Origin: Bacteroidota bacterium
GTDB lineage: Bacteria; Bacteroidota; Bacteroidia; Bacteroidales; VadinHA17
Length of the DNA: 45,960 nt
Direction: 5' to 3'
NCBI GenBank assembly: GCA_011042635.1
Contig: DQWH01000044.1
Span: 1 to 45,960, forward strand
Position 1 is the first letter of the stretch, and the number at the start of each line of letters is the position of its first letter. Of the stretch, positions 28,715-39,137 are shown in pieces. The notes under the pieces were generated by a model, which saw only the letters and a list, made by a program, of their open reading frames with translations, was not told where the DNA came from and searched no databases. The position numbers and the translations under genes were made by a program.

Positions 28715-29185
28715 TCAGGCACCTCTGAATACTGAATAAATTCCATTCAATAAGTACACATCAGCGTCCGTAATAGCCCCTACATACATTTTTTTATCAA
28801 CCACACTGCTTTTCACATGCATAGCATATCCGGAACCGGAAGAAAACAGATCACCCAGGTCAGTTACGGAATAATCTACTGTGGGATTTCCTCCTCCCCC
28901 ATCACCAACAGATGTTCCTTCCGGGGCATAAAATCATAACTATTTCTCTTATTCCCATTGGAATTCGTAAGGTGGTAATCATAGGTAATTATAACGGGTT
29001 GTTATTTTGTTCATACAGGTTTCCCCCGGATCAAGATGTTCATCCTCGCAGGTAAAGTTATCCGGTATATTTCCGTGATCATTGCAGATCCATTCTTCCG
29101 TATGTATCCGGGAATAATTATTTTCATTTCCTTCTTCTGCCCGCTTTTTAGTTAACTTTCTTGCTGCAAACAGGTCGCCGCTATG
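28715..29185 (-). pseudogene. Frameshifted remnant of an unidentified protein gene
   Basis: Consecutive coding-like segments in different minus frames: HSGDLFAARKLTKKRAEEGNENNYSRIHTEEWICNDHGNIPDNFTCEDEHLDPGETCMNKITTRYNY / ITYDYHLTNSNGNKRNSYDFM / APEGTSVGDGGGGNPTVDYSVTDLGDLFSSGSGYAMHVKSSVVDKKMYVGAITDADVYLLNGIYSVFRGA*. Confidence 0.55.
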
Positions 29186-29291
29186 CGGCCCGATGGTTTA
29201 TAGGTCTGGCATGCAACCCTTTGTTCTTTGTGATTCCCTTCATGTCCTATGTGGTTAAATTATTCCGGGCTTATAGATCAGCCTCTCTTTT

Positions 29292-30653
29292 TTACCTGCA
29301 ATAACTGATTTGATATACAATATCTTCTGCCGCGCGTATGATGGGGTTATTCACCGGTGAAGCCGTTAGCAGCGGGTGTGTGCCCACCTGGAAGGAGATC
29401 ATCTCAAACACCGTGATGGATTTCTGGATAGCCATGCTGATGATGTTGATGATCTCACCCACAGATTTACCCCCCCAGGCTTCGCCGCCAATGATGCTTC
29501 CGTCTACAGGAGATGCATACAGTTTCACTGTTGATAAGGAAGAATCGGGCAGGGTACCCGGGTGCCGGTCGGGTGAGGAAAATTTTGCCGAAACAATGTC
29601 AATGCCCGCTTCCGCGGCATTCTTTTCATTGGCACCGGCAGCGGCCATGGCCATACCGTTGATTTCCGTGGAAAACACCCCCAGAGTTCCTGAAGTGCAC
29701 TTCTTAATCCTCATACCGAAAAGATTATGTCCCAGTGTACGGGCCTGGGCGGTGGCAGTGGAGGCCAGCTTCACCACATCGCTTCGGCCCGTAAGAAATC
29801 CGAAATCCTGGGCACAGTCGCCACAGGCGGATATATCCTTCACCGTGGTCCTGCCGTAATTGTCTACATGGATGTCTCCGTACCTGTTCAGTTCCAGGCC
29901 CGTTTCCTTTGCCAGCTGGGTATTGGCCCGGTATCCTATGGAAAAGATCACGGCATCGGTCTCAATTTTCTTCCCGCCGGAAACCAAAACCTGCTTTACC
30001 CGGTTGTTTTCCCCGAGAATTTCCTTCACCAGGGTAGAGGTCATGACATGCACACCTGCTTTTTTCAGTTCTTCGGTAGCAATGGCACTCAGTTCCGGAG
30101 AAAAGGCTTTCGAAAAGCACAGGGATTCGCTTTCGATCAGGGTAACATCGATCTTTGAAGCCGCCAGCTGTTCGGCCACTTCAGCCCCGATAAAACCGCC
30201 TCCAACGATCACGATCTTTTTGAAATCAGCCACTTCAGAGGCCAGATCCTTAATATAAGAATAACTCTTTTTAATATAAAACACGTTCTTCAGGTCATAT
30301 CCCGGGATAAAATCCGGAATAACGGGCAGGGAGCCCGTGGCAAAAACCAGCTTATCGTAACCGAATGTTTCCCCTGATTTGATAGTAACCGTTTTTTTGT
30401 CTTTGTCAACCTTCACCACGGTTTGGACCAGCACTTCACCACCCAGGTCAACAAAGGGCTTCGGCCCCATCCTGTTCTGATCTACATCTCTTCCCAGCAT
30501 GTGGAATATATAAGGAATGCCACAGGGTACCAGGCCATCGGCCTCTTGTTTGATCATCAGGGCCGATTTGTCCCTGAAGAACTTCTTTACGGTTATTCCT
30601 GTAACTATGGCGGCCGGGCCACCTCCGATAATTATGGCGTCGTATGTTTTCAT
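29292..30653 (-). CDS. FAD-dependent pyridine nucleotide-disulfide oxidoreductase (CoA-disulfide reductase/NADH oxidase-like)
   Basis: IIIGGGPAAIVTGI; VPCGIPYIF; IVGGGFIGAEVAEQL; ISACGDCAQ. Confidence 0.9.
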   Translation of the reverse strand: MKTYDAIIIGGGPAAIVTGITVKKFFRDKSALMIKQEADGLVPCGIPYIFHMLGRDVDQNRMGPKPFVDLGGEVLVQTVVKVDKDKKTVTIKSGETFGYDKLVFATGSLPVIPDFIPGYDLKNVFYIKKSYSYIKDLASEVADFKKIVIVGGGFIGAEVAEQLAASKIDVTLIESESLCFSKAFSPELSAIATEELKKAGVHVMTSTLVKEILGENNRVKQVLVSGGKKIETDAVIFSIGYRANTQLAKETGLELNRYGDIHVDNYGRTTVKDISACGDCAQDFGFLTGRSDVVKLASTATAQARTLGHNLFGMRIKKCTSGTLGVFSTEINGMAMAAAGANEKNAAEAGIDIVSAKFSSPDRHPGTLPDSSLSTVKLYASPVDGSIIGGEAWGGKSVGEIINIISMAIQKSITVFEMISFQVGTHPLLTASPVNNPIIRAAEDIVYQISYCR

Positions 30654-30853
30654 GGATGATAGAGTTTTATTTCATAAAGGTACTTCAATTAAACCACATC
30701 ACACCAGCAATGCCTGGTAAAAATCATTTGTCCCCTTCGGCCGCACGGAATGATGGTCCGCAAATCACGGCGAATACCAGCCCTTCTATGCTGAACGACA
30801 TTCCCAGGCTTGGCAAAAATTTCGTAATTTCATCTTCATAAAAACCATTCGTC

Positions 30854-32458
30854 ATGAGCACGTTCCATTATCAAAATCCCTACCCGCTGAAAAAAGACAG
30901 CACGGTCTACCGACTTCTGAGCCGCGAACATATTTCCGTACAGGAGATCAACGGCCGGAAAATTCTCAAAGTGGAGCCGGAAGCCCTGGAAATGCTGGCC
31001 AGGGAAGCCTTCACAGAAATATCGTTCTTTCTCCGGTCTTCCCACATGCAACAACTGAAGAACATCCTGGAGGATCCGGAAGCATCCGACAACGACAAAT
31101 TCGTGGCCCACACCATGATCATGAACCAGGTGGTGTCGGCCGAAGGGGAACTACCCACCTGCCAGGATACAGGTACCGCCATCGTGATGGCCAAAAAGGG
31201 AGAAGACATATACACCGGGGCCGACGATGCCATGCACCTGTCAAAAGGGATATATGAAACCTACCAGGAAAAGAATCTGCGGTACTCGCAGATAGCCCCG
31301 CTCAGCATGTTCGACGAAAAAAACACGGGGACCAACCTGCCGGCGCAGATCGATATACATGCGGTTCCCGGCAGGGAATATGAATTCCTGTTTGTAGCCA
31401 AGGGAGGAGGATCGGCTAACAAATCCTTCCTGTACCAGATGACCAAGTCGTTGCTCACCGAAGAGAACCTCACCCGGTTCATCACCGAAAAGCTGAAAGA
31501 CCTGGGAGCCGCCGCATGCCCGCCCTATCACCTGGCTGTGGTAATAGGAGGCACATCGGCCGAAGCCACGCTGACGGCCGTAAAAAAAGCTTCGGCCGGC
31601 TACTTCGACGGCCTGCCCACAGAAGGCAATGAATACGGACAGGCTTTCCGTGACCTGGAATGGGAAGAAAAAATCATGAAACTGGCACAGAAAAACGGGA
31701 TGGGAGCCCAGTTCGGAGGAAAATACATGGTACATGATGTACGTGTGATCAGGCTTCCGCGGCATGCTGCTTCCTGTCCCGTGGGAATCGGGGTAAGCTG
31801 CAGCGCCGACCGGAACATCAAGGCCCGCATCAATGAGCAGGGGATTTTTCTGGAAGAGCTGGAATATAACCCTGCCGGATACCTTCCCAAAGAGGCACCG
31901 GCTCTGAAACCCGCCGTGCAAATTGACCTCGACCGGCCCATGAAGGAAGTGCTTCAGGAACTGAGCAAACATCCGGTGAAAACCCGGCTGAGCCTGAACG
32001 GCACTCTCATTGTGGCACGCGACATGGCTCATGCCCGCATTAAGCAGATGCTGGATGAAGGCAAGCCCATGCCCGAATATTTCAAAAACCACCCCGTATA
32101 TTATGCAGGTCCTGCCAAGAAACCATCCGGCCTTCCTTCGGGAAGCTTCGGCCCCACCACAGCCGGCCGGATGGACCCCTACGTTGACCTGTTTCAGAGC
32201 CACGGAGGGTCGATGATCATGCTGGCCAAGGGAAACCGCTCGAAACAGGTAACCGACGCCTGCAAAAAACACGGGGGATTCTACCTGGGATCCATCGGTG
32301 GTCCTGCAGCCATCCTGGCCAAAGCCAATATCAAATCGGTGGAGGTGGTCGACTTTGAAGAGCTGGGTATGGAAGCCGTGCGAAAGATCGTGGTGGAAAA
32401 CTTTCCGGCTTTCATTGTTGTGGACGACAAAGGCAACGATTTCTACGCCAGCCTCTGA
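30854..32458 (+). CDS. Class I fumarate hydratase
   Basis: [59 protein letters not shown]. Confidence 0.95.
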   Translation: MSTFHYQNPYPLKKDSTVYRLLSREHISVQEINGRKILKVEPEALEMLAREAFTEISFFLRSSHMQQLKNILEDPEASDNDKFVAHTMIMNQVVSAEGELPTCQDTGTAIVMAKKGEDIYTGADDAMHLSKGIYETYQEKNLRYSQIAPLSMFDEKNTGTNLPAQIDIHAVPGREYEFLFVAKGGGSANKSFLYQMTKSLLTEENLTRFITEKLKDLGAAACPPYHLAVVIGGTSAEATLTAVKKASAGYFDGLPTEGNEYGQAFRDLEWEEKIMKLAQKNGMGAQFGGKYMVHDVRVIRLPRHAASCPVGIGVSCSADRNIKARINEQGIFLEELEYNPAGYLPKEAPALKPAVQIDLDRPMKEVLQELSKHPVKTRLSLNGTLIVARDMAHARIKQMLDEGKPMPEYFKNHPVYYAGPAKKPSGLPSGSFGPTTAGRMDPYVDLFQSHGGSMIMLAKGNRSKQVTDACKKHGGFYLGSIGGPAAILAKANIKSVEVVDFEELGMEAVRKIVVENFPAFIVVDDKGNDFYASL

Positions 32459-32480
32459 GAAAAAATCATAGCTACCCGGC

Positions 32481-32512
32481 CCGGGATATTTCTCAATATC
32501 CCGGTTTTTTTT
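32481..32512 (+). terminator. Intrinsic terminator of the fumarase gene
   Basis: Perfect 10-bp stem CCGGGATATT-TCTC-AATATCCCGG followed by T8. Confidence 0.9.
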
Positions 32513-32590
32513 ATCTTGGATAGTTTTAAACTGGAAGTACTTTACCCGGAGCAAGTGGGAAAGGACCGGACAGAACAAACAGGTTGATCT

Positions 32591-34111
32591 ATGGAAAACA
32601 CAAAAAAGGGCTTTTTATCGAAGGTACTGTTCTGGATTGAAAAAGGAGGGAATGCCCTGCCCCACCCCGCCAGCCTTTTCGGTATTCTGGCTGCTACGGT
32701 CCTCATCCTTTCATTGATAGGTCACTGGCTCGACTGGAAAGCCATTCACCCTGCAACGGAAGAAACCATCCATACAGTAAACCTGCTGTCGAAAGACGGG
32801 CTGCACCGCATTCTGCTGGAAATGGTTGACAACTACACCGGTTTTGCTCCCCTGGGTATTGTTATGGTGGCCCTGCTGGGGATAGGCATTGCCGAGAGCA
32901 GCGGGCTGATCAGCGCTTCCATCCGGCTGCTGGTGATCAAATCACCCACCCGTATGCTCACTTTTGTGATCGTTCTTTCAGGCATCATATCGAATATTGC
33001 CTCCGACCTTGGTTATGTGCTGATCATTCCCCTGGGAGGAATCATTTTCCATTCGGCAGGCAGGCATCCCATTGCCGGACTGGCTGCCGCTTTTGCCGGT
33101 GTTTCTGGAGGTTTTAGTGCCAACCTGCTGATCGGCACCATCGATCCCCTGCTGGCGGGCATTTCCACCGAAGCAGCCAATATCATTGATGCCGACTATT
33201 ATGTACTCCCCACCGCCAATTACTATTTTATGGTAGTTTCCACGGTATTTATAGCCCTGGCGGGAACCTGGGTAACCGAAAGGCTGGTGGAACCACGCCT
33301 GGGGCGGTATACAGGAAACGTGCCACACGAGCCCCTTGAAAATCCGGGACCGAAGGAAAGAAAAGGACTGAAGTGGGTACTGATCGTTTCACTGGTACTG
33401 GTGGCGATGATCCTGGCCGGACTGCTCCCCGAAAATGGGTTGCTCAGAGGAGAAGATGGATCGCTGCTGCATTCTCCCCTGCTGAAAGGGTTCATTGCTT
33501 TCCTCTTCATCGCCGCAGCCATTCTGGGAATCGTATACGGAGCCATAACAGGCAGCTTTAAAAATGATGCAGATGTGGTAAAAGGCATGGTCGACAGTTT
33601 TAAAACCCTGGCCGCCTTTCTGGTCCTTGTGTTTTTTGCAGCCCAGTTTGTGGCTTTTTTCAAATGGAGTAATCTGGCCCTGATCATTGCGGTGAAAGGA
33701 GCCCATGCCCTCCATGAAATGCATGTGGGCCTCACTCCCCTGCTGATCCTTTTCGTTCTTCTTTCAGGGTTTATCAATATGTTCATGGGTAGTGCCTCGG
33801 CTAAATGGGCCATCATGGGCCCGGTATTCATTCCCATGTTCATGCTCCTGGGATACAGCCCGGAACTGTCGCAGGCCGTATTCCGGGTAGGCGACAGCGT
33901 GACCAATATTATCTCCCCCATGATGAGCTTTTTCGCCCTCATTATTGTATATTATGAAAAATACGACAAAAAAGCCGGGATCGGCACTCTCATCAGCACC
34001 ATGCTTCCCTATACCGTGGTGTTTTTCGTTCTGTGGACCCTGCTGCTGATCGGGTGGACGTCACTGAACATCCCGCTGGGACCGGGATCACCTATTTATT
34101 ACCAGGGATAA
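32591..34111 (+). CDS. AbgT-family transporter (p-aminobenzoyl-glutamate type)
   Basis: Multi-TM; GNALPHPASLFG; MGSASAKWAIMGPVFIPMFM; RVGDSVTNIISPMM. Confidence 0.93.
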   Translation: MENTKKGFLSKVLFWIEKGGNALPHPASLFGILAATVLILSLIGHWLDWKAIHPATEETIHTVNLLSKDGLHRILLEMVDNYTGFAPLGIVMVALLGIGIAESSGLISASIRLLVIKSPTRMLTFVIVLSGIISNIASDLGYVLIIPLGGIIFHSAGRHPIAGLAAAFAGVSGGFSANLLIGTIDPLLAGISTEAANIIDADYYVLPTANYYFMVVSTVFIALAGTWVTERLVEPRLGRYTGNVPHEPLENPGPKERKGLKWVLIVSLVLVAMILAGLLPENGLLRGEDGSLLHSPLLKGFIAFLFIAAAILGIVYGAITGSFKNDADVVKGMVDSFKTLAAFLVLVFFAAQFVAFFKWSNLALIIAVKGAHALHEMHVGLTPLLILFVLLSGFINMFMGSASAKWAIMGPVFIPMFMLLGYSPELSQAVFRVGDSVTNIISPMMSFFALIIVYYEKYDKKAGIGTLISTMLPYTVVFFVLWTLLLIGWTSLNIPLGPGSPIYYQG

Positions 34112-34560
34112 CAAAACCTGTTTAAGTTTCTACAAACAGATCGCTCTTACGGAGCTCTGTTTCGTTCTTTTCTATAATAGTCTGAGCTGCGTAGCTGTTG
34201 TCTGTTTGCGGCTCTCCATTACTCAATTACTCAATCACTCCATCTCCCGATCAACCGATTACGTGCATCATGCTTCCCCGACTCACCGAATTACCGCCTC
34301 TCCACCACCCACACATGCGACCCCTCCGGGGTCGGGGTTAAAAGGGTATCCTTTTCTATAAACATGCGACCCCTCCTGGATCAATCAGTTGCTAAGGATA
34401 TAGGGAAGGTACGTGTTACGCCTGCCGGCAGGCAGGCAGGCAGGCAGGTGTTACGGGTTACGTGATACGGGTTATACCTGCCGGCTCTGTTTCACGCCGA
34501 GACCGCGAAGAACACGCGGAGTGCGCAGAGACTTTACATGGATTCCGGAGGAATGAACCG
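34112..34560. repeat. Non-coding interspersed-repeat cluster between convergent genes
   Basis: TTTCTACAAACA / TTTTCTATAATA / TTTTCTATAAACA arms with palindromic cores; repeated ACATGCGACCCCTCC (34313-34327, 34362-34376). Confidence 0.6.
34427..34448. repeat. Tetranucleotide (GGCA)5 microsatellite
   Basis: Directly visible GGCAGGCAGGCAGGCAGGCAGG. Confidence 0.95.
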
Positions 34561-34681
34561 AAAAATTACATTTCCATGAAAAGAGTCCCGAACAAACATA
34601 CCCGGCACTTCCTCCAAATGGAAGAAAGCAACCGGGTATGCTATGCATTGGTATGTTCCGGCCGTTCACACCGCCCTTTGA

Positions 34682-35179
<498 letters not shown>

Positions 35180-37192
35180 TTATTGTTTAGTATATTTCGT
35201 TAAGGTAAAGGGTTGGTAAGGTTTTCCACCACCACGGAACCCGGCATTTTTATAGAATTCGACAAAGGTCAGACGCATGGGATGGATAAATCCTCCCAGG
35301 GCAGCCATAAACAGGTTAATGGCGTGCCCGAACAGCAGCAGCAGAACAAACGGCAACCATCCGAAATACGGAATGGAAAGGAACTGCGAAGCCATGTCGT
35401 TGAACACAAACCCCAGGATGGCTGACGAAATTCCCAGGGCAAACAGCCTGATGTACGAAAGCAGGTCGCCAAACACCCCGGTCAGGATGTTGTAGGTTTC
35501 CCATATACCGCTCCCGATCCGTATAAACGGGTTTTTCTTCGGGTCATTCAGCAGAAAGATCAGTACCCCTGCAACACCCAGTAACGCGTAATACACATAC
35601 TTCAGTCCGTTCATGCTAAACCACCCGGCCATTTCCCCTCCCTTGAACACAAGGAGGGTGAGAGCCAGAACGACCCATCCCACAGTGGACAAACTGTAAG
35701 CAAACCCTTTCTGCTTGGTAATATTGAATATTTTCACCACCATACCGAACAGTATCTGGGCAGCGCCCAGAATCATAGACAGGTAGAACATGTTGATCGG
35801 TTCCTGCATCAGATGCCGGAATGAACTCAGCAGGGAAACATCGGCAGCGGTATGTTTCAGAAGCAGCATGCGATGGCTCTGCACAGCACCGGCACCGGCT
35901 GCCTGAATGGCGGCATCCAGAAAATTCCTGCGGGTTTCGAAATGCTCGCCCATGAGGCTGCCGAGATTTTCTATCAGGTCGGCAGGCATTCCTTCAACCC
36001 GCAGCATTTCGAGGGTATTTGCCGTAATGGTATATCCCGTATCAATAAGGTTGATCCCGAAGAAGGTTCCCGAAAGGGCCCCGAAGATCACGGTTCCCAG
36101 ACCAAGGAACTGACCCAGCGTAAGAATGGGCCGTAGATTGGGCTGTACTTTCTTCTTTAGCAGGAATCCGGCCAGGATAAAAAGCAACCCGTACCCGGCG
36201 TCGCCCAGGCAGAAACCGAAAAACATCACAAAGAAGGGTGCAAAGAAAGGGGTAAGGTCCAGTTCCCGGTATTTGGGCAGGTCGAACAATTTGGAGATGG
36301 GTTCGAAGAGGCGGCTGAACCAGCTGTTCTCGAGTTCTACGGGCACTTCTTCGTCTTCGCCGGGCGGAGAAGCAATGTAATAAACACCCGTTTCCTCCAG
36401 CATGTTCTTCAGGCCTTCCTCCTTTCTGGCGGGAACCCAGCCCTCCAGTATTCTCAGTTTCCCGTCGGCCTGTTCGCCCGCACTGTTTTTTGCCCTGAAC
36501 ATACTGATCTCATTTTCCAGCTCTTTCAGGTACCGGTTCAACACCCCTTTCCATTCGCCGGTATTTTTTTCCAGTTCGGCATGCAGACGGGCATTTTTCT
36601 CTTTCAGCAAGTCTCTCTCCCCCATCAACGATGAAAGGGATTCTTTGGGCAGTTTGACATGATCGGCTTCCACTTCCACCGTTTCTTCGGGATGATGGAT
36701 CACCACAAAGTACAGGTGTCCTCTTTCCCGGTGAATAACCTGAACAGACCATTTTTCAGTCCATTCGTCCTGAAAGCGTTTTACCGGGCAGGAATAAAAG
36801 GATAATTCATAACCGGCAACACGGATCTTTTCAAGGTCTTCTCTCGAAAAATCGCCCCAGGGCTCGAGGGCACGGATGTTTTTTCCCAGTTCCTGCAGGT
36901 GTTGTTCATTTTCTTCCAGCTCCTTCCGGATGGTTTCAATGCGTTCCACCACTTCTCCCTGACCGGTTTTCTCCGCTGCTTCTTTCTCTTCGATATCCTT
37001 CGGAAGGTATTTCAGGGCCTGTATGCAGGCTTCCCGTCGGCTGAACAGGTTGCGGATGGTCTCATCGTCCTCTTCGCTTCCGCGTTCCCGCCCGATAATA
37101 TGCACCACTCCCGCGCCCCTCAGATCCTGCAGGAAAGGTTCATATTCCCGGTGGTACACCAGAAACGTGTATTTTATCATCGGTGCAATCAT
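35180..37192 (-). CDS. ntpI: V-type ATP synthase subunit I
   Basis: N-terminal MIAPMIKYTFLVYHREYEPFL; PFFVMFFGFCLGDAGYGL; SYIRLFALGISSAILG. Confidence 0.95.
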   Translation of the reverse strand: MIAPMIKYTFLVYHREYEPFLQDLRGAGVVHIIGRERGSEEDDETIRNLFSRREACIQALKYLPKDIEEKEAAEKTGQGEVVERIETIRKELEENEQHLQELGKNIRALEPWGDFSREDLEKIRVAGYELSFYSCPVKRFQDEWTEKWSVQVIHRERGHLYFVVIHHPEETVEVEADHVKLPKESLSSLMGERDLLKEKNARLHAELEKNTGEWKGVLNRYLKELENEISMFRAKNSAGEQADGKLRILEGWVPARKEEGLKNMLEETGVYYIASPPGEDEEVPVELENSWFSRLFEPISKLFDLPKYRELDLTPFFAPFFVMFFGFCLGDAGYGLLFILAGFLLKKKVQPNLRPILTLGQFLGLGTVIFGALSGTFFGINLIDTGYTITANTLEMLRVEGMPADLIENLGSLMGEHFETRRNFLDAAIQAAGAGAVQSHRMLLLKHTAADVSLLSSFRHLMQEPINMFYLSMILGAAQILFGMVVKIFNITKQKGFAYSLSTVGWVVLALTLLVFKGGEMAGWFSMNGLKYVYYALLGVAGVLIFLLNDPKKNPFIRIGSGIWETYNILTGVFGDLLSYIRLFALGISSAILGFVFNDMASQFLSIPYFGWLPFVLLLLFGHAINLFMAALGGFIHPMRLTFVEFYKNAGFRGGGKPYQPFTLTKYTKQ

Positions 37193-37791
37193 GCGGCCTC
37201 CTTCTGTTTTTGCTGCCTGCTCTTGACGATTTTCTGTGCCGATTTGGAAAGATTCTCTTCATCTTCCAGGAAGCGCTTGATCTTTCTGATGGCTTCTTCA
37301 TAACCCGGAATCTGCACCTTCTCGTACAGATTGACCTTCTGGGTGGTTTTTCGTCTGGCGTAATCGAGCAGTTCCATTTTTTCAAGAAAAACCTCCCTTT
37401 CGATCAGCAGCGATGCCAGTTCTTTTAAAATACTGATCCCTTCGGAAAACCATTTCGGCTGATTGAACACCAGAAAAGGACTCACTTCAAATTCCACCCG
37501 GTCCAGTTCAGGAGTGCTCACCCCCGCAATTTTCCGGTAGGTCATGGTCACGTTGCTAACCTTCACCATATCATCGGGAAACTCTGTCCACAAATGCATA
37601 CCCTCCCGGTACTTTTCCAGGGCTTCTTCATATTTTTTATTCAGGCGGGCGGCCTCATCCTTTGCCTTTTTCACCTCAGCCCGCAGGGCCGACTCCTTGT
37701 TCTTCAGGGTGGGCAAAGCCCGCTGTCTGATCTGCAGTTGCTTATTCAACTGCTGCAACGATGTTTTGTTATATTGAAATTTAATGGCCAT
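37189..37791 (-). CDS. ntpD: V-type ATP synthase subunit D
   Basis: MAIKFQYNKTSLQQLNKQLQIRQRALPTLKNKESALR; internal ATG 37791 preferred over 37896. Confidence 0.92.
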   Translation of the reverse strand: MAIKFQYNKTSLQQLNKQLQIRQRALPTLKNKESALRAEVKKAKDEAARLNKKYEEALEKYREGMHLWTEFPDDMVKVSNVTMTYRKIAGVSTPELDRVEFEVSPFLVFNQPKWFSEGISILKELASLLIEREVFLEKMELLDYARRKTTQKVNLYEKVQIPGYEEAIRKIKRFLEDEENLSKSAQKIVKSRQQKQKEAA

Positions 37792-37802
37792 AGCGCATGC
37801 TG

Positions 37803-39137
37803 TTATTCGCTTTCTGCCTCTTTCCAGTATTTTTCCACCAGCTCGTTCTTGATCCGCACTTCTGGTTTTGTGAAATGCCGGGAGAAAAGTTCCCATGCCG
37901 TATCCAGCATATCGTCCACTTCCAGGTTCACATCAATGGCCAGAAGTTTTTCGGAATATTCTTCGGCAAATTTCAGGGTCCGTTTATCGTATTCGGTAAG
38001 GTCAAAACCGTTCTCCTGCTTGGTGCGGGCGTTGGCAGCATCGGCATACAGGCGCACAGCGGCATTCATTACCTGGGGATGATCTTCCCGTGTTTGCTTT
38101 CCGATCACCAGCTGCTTCAGCCTGGAGAGAGAACGGAAGGGATCGACAATCACTTTCCCGATATCGGTATCACGCCGCAGGTAAAGCTGCCCTTCGGTAA
38201 TGTATCCGGTATTGTCGGGAATGGCATGGGTAATGTCCCCGCCGGAAAGGGTGGTTACGGCGATAATGGTGATCGATCCCCCGTCGGGGAACTGCACGGC
38301 TTTTTCATAGATCCTGGCCAGGTCGCTGTACAGCGATCCGGGCATGCTGTCCTTGCTGGGGATCTGGTCCATCCGGTTCGAAACAATAGCCAGGGCATCG
38401 GCGTACAGGGTCATGTCGGTCAGAAGCACCAGCACATTTTCGTTTTTCTCGCCTGCAAAGTATTCGGCTGCCGCCAGCACCATTTCGGGTACAAGCAGCC
38501 TTTCCACGGGAGGATCCTCGGTGGTGTTGATGAAAGCAACGATCCTTTCCAGGGCTCCGGCGTTTTCAAATACCTGCCGGTAGTACAGGTAATCGTCGTT
38601 GCTCAGCCCCATTCCCCCCAGAATGATCTTATCGGCCTTGGCCCGCAGGGCCACAGTGGCCATAACCTGGTTAAAGGGCTGGTCGGGGTCGGCAAAAAAC
38701 GGGATTTTCTGGCCCGTTACCAGGGTATTGTTCAGGTCGATCCCGGCAATCCCGGTGGCAATAAGCCGTGACGGCTGTTCCCTCCTGACGGGATTCACCG
38801 AGGGTCCGCCGATTTCCTTTTCTTCCCCGGTAAGTTCGGGGCCGCGGTCGATCGGATCTCCGTAGGCATTCAGGAACCGGCCGGCCAGGTCGTCGCCGAT
38901 CCTCAGCACCGGAGGTCTGCCCAGAAATACTACTTCGGCATTGGTGGGAATTCCTTCAGTACCTGTAAACACCTGCTAGTTGGTGTCATCTCCGAAACTC
39001 TAATCCACCTGGGCCGGTTTACCGTCCACCAGGGCCAGTTCGTCATATCCCACTCCTTCCGCGTGCAACATACAGGTTGCCTTGGTAATGGACGAAATCC
39101 TGGTATATATCTTCTGAAAAGCCCTTGTCTCTGTCAT
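37803..39137 (-). CDS. ntpB: V-type ATP synthase subunit B, N-terminal part interrupted by two in-frame TAG codons
   Basis: ATG 39137 (overlaps subunit A stop) reads MTETRAFQKIYTRISSITKATCMLHAEGVGYDELALVDGKPAQVD*SFGDDTN*QVFTGTEGIPTNAEVVFLG...; intact ORF only from GTG 38972. Confidence 0.85.

Noticed and set aside
34311-34450. CRISPR array
   Set aside because: Repeats are too few, irregularly spaced and palindromic or microsatellite in nature; no cas genes
38976-39002. Genome-wide TAG recoding
   Set aside because: Several other genes in the window appear to terminate normally at TAG (22310, 27001, 27526)
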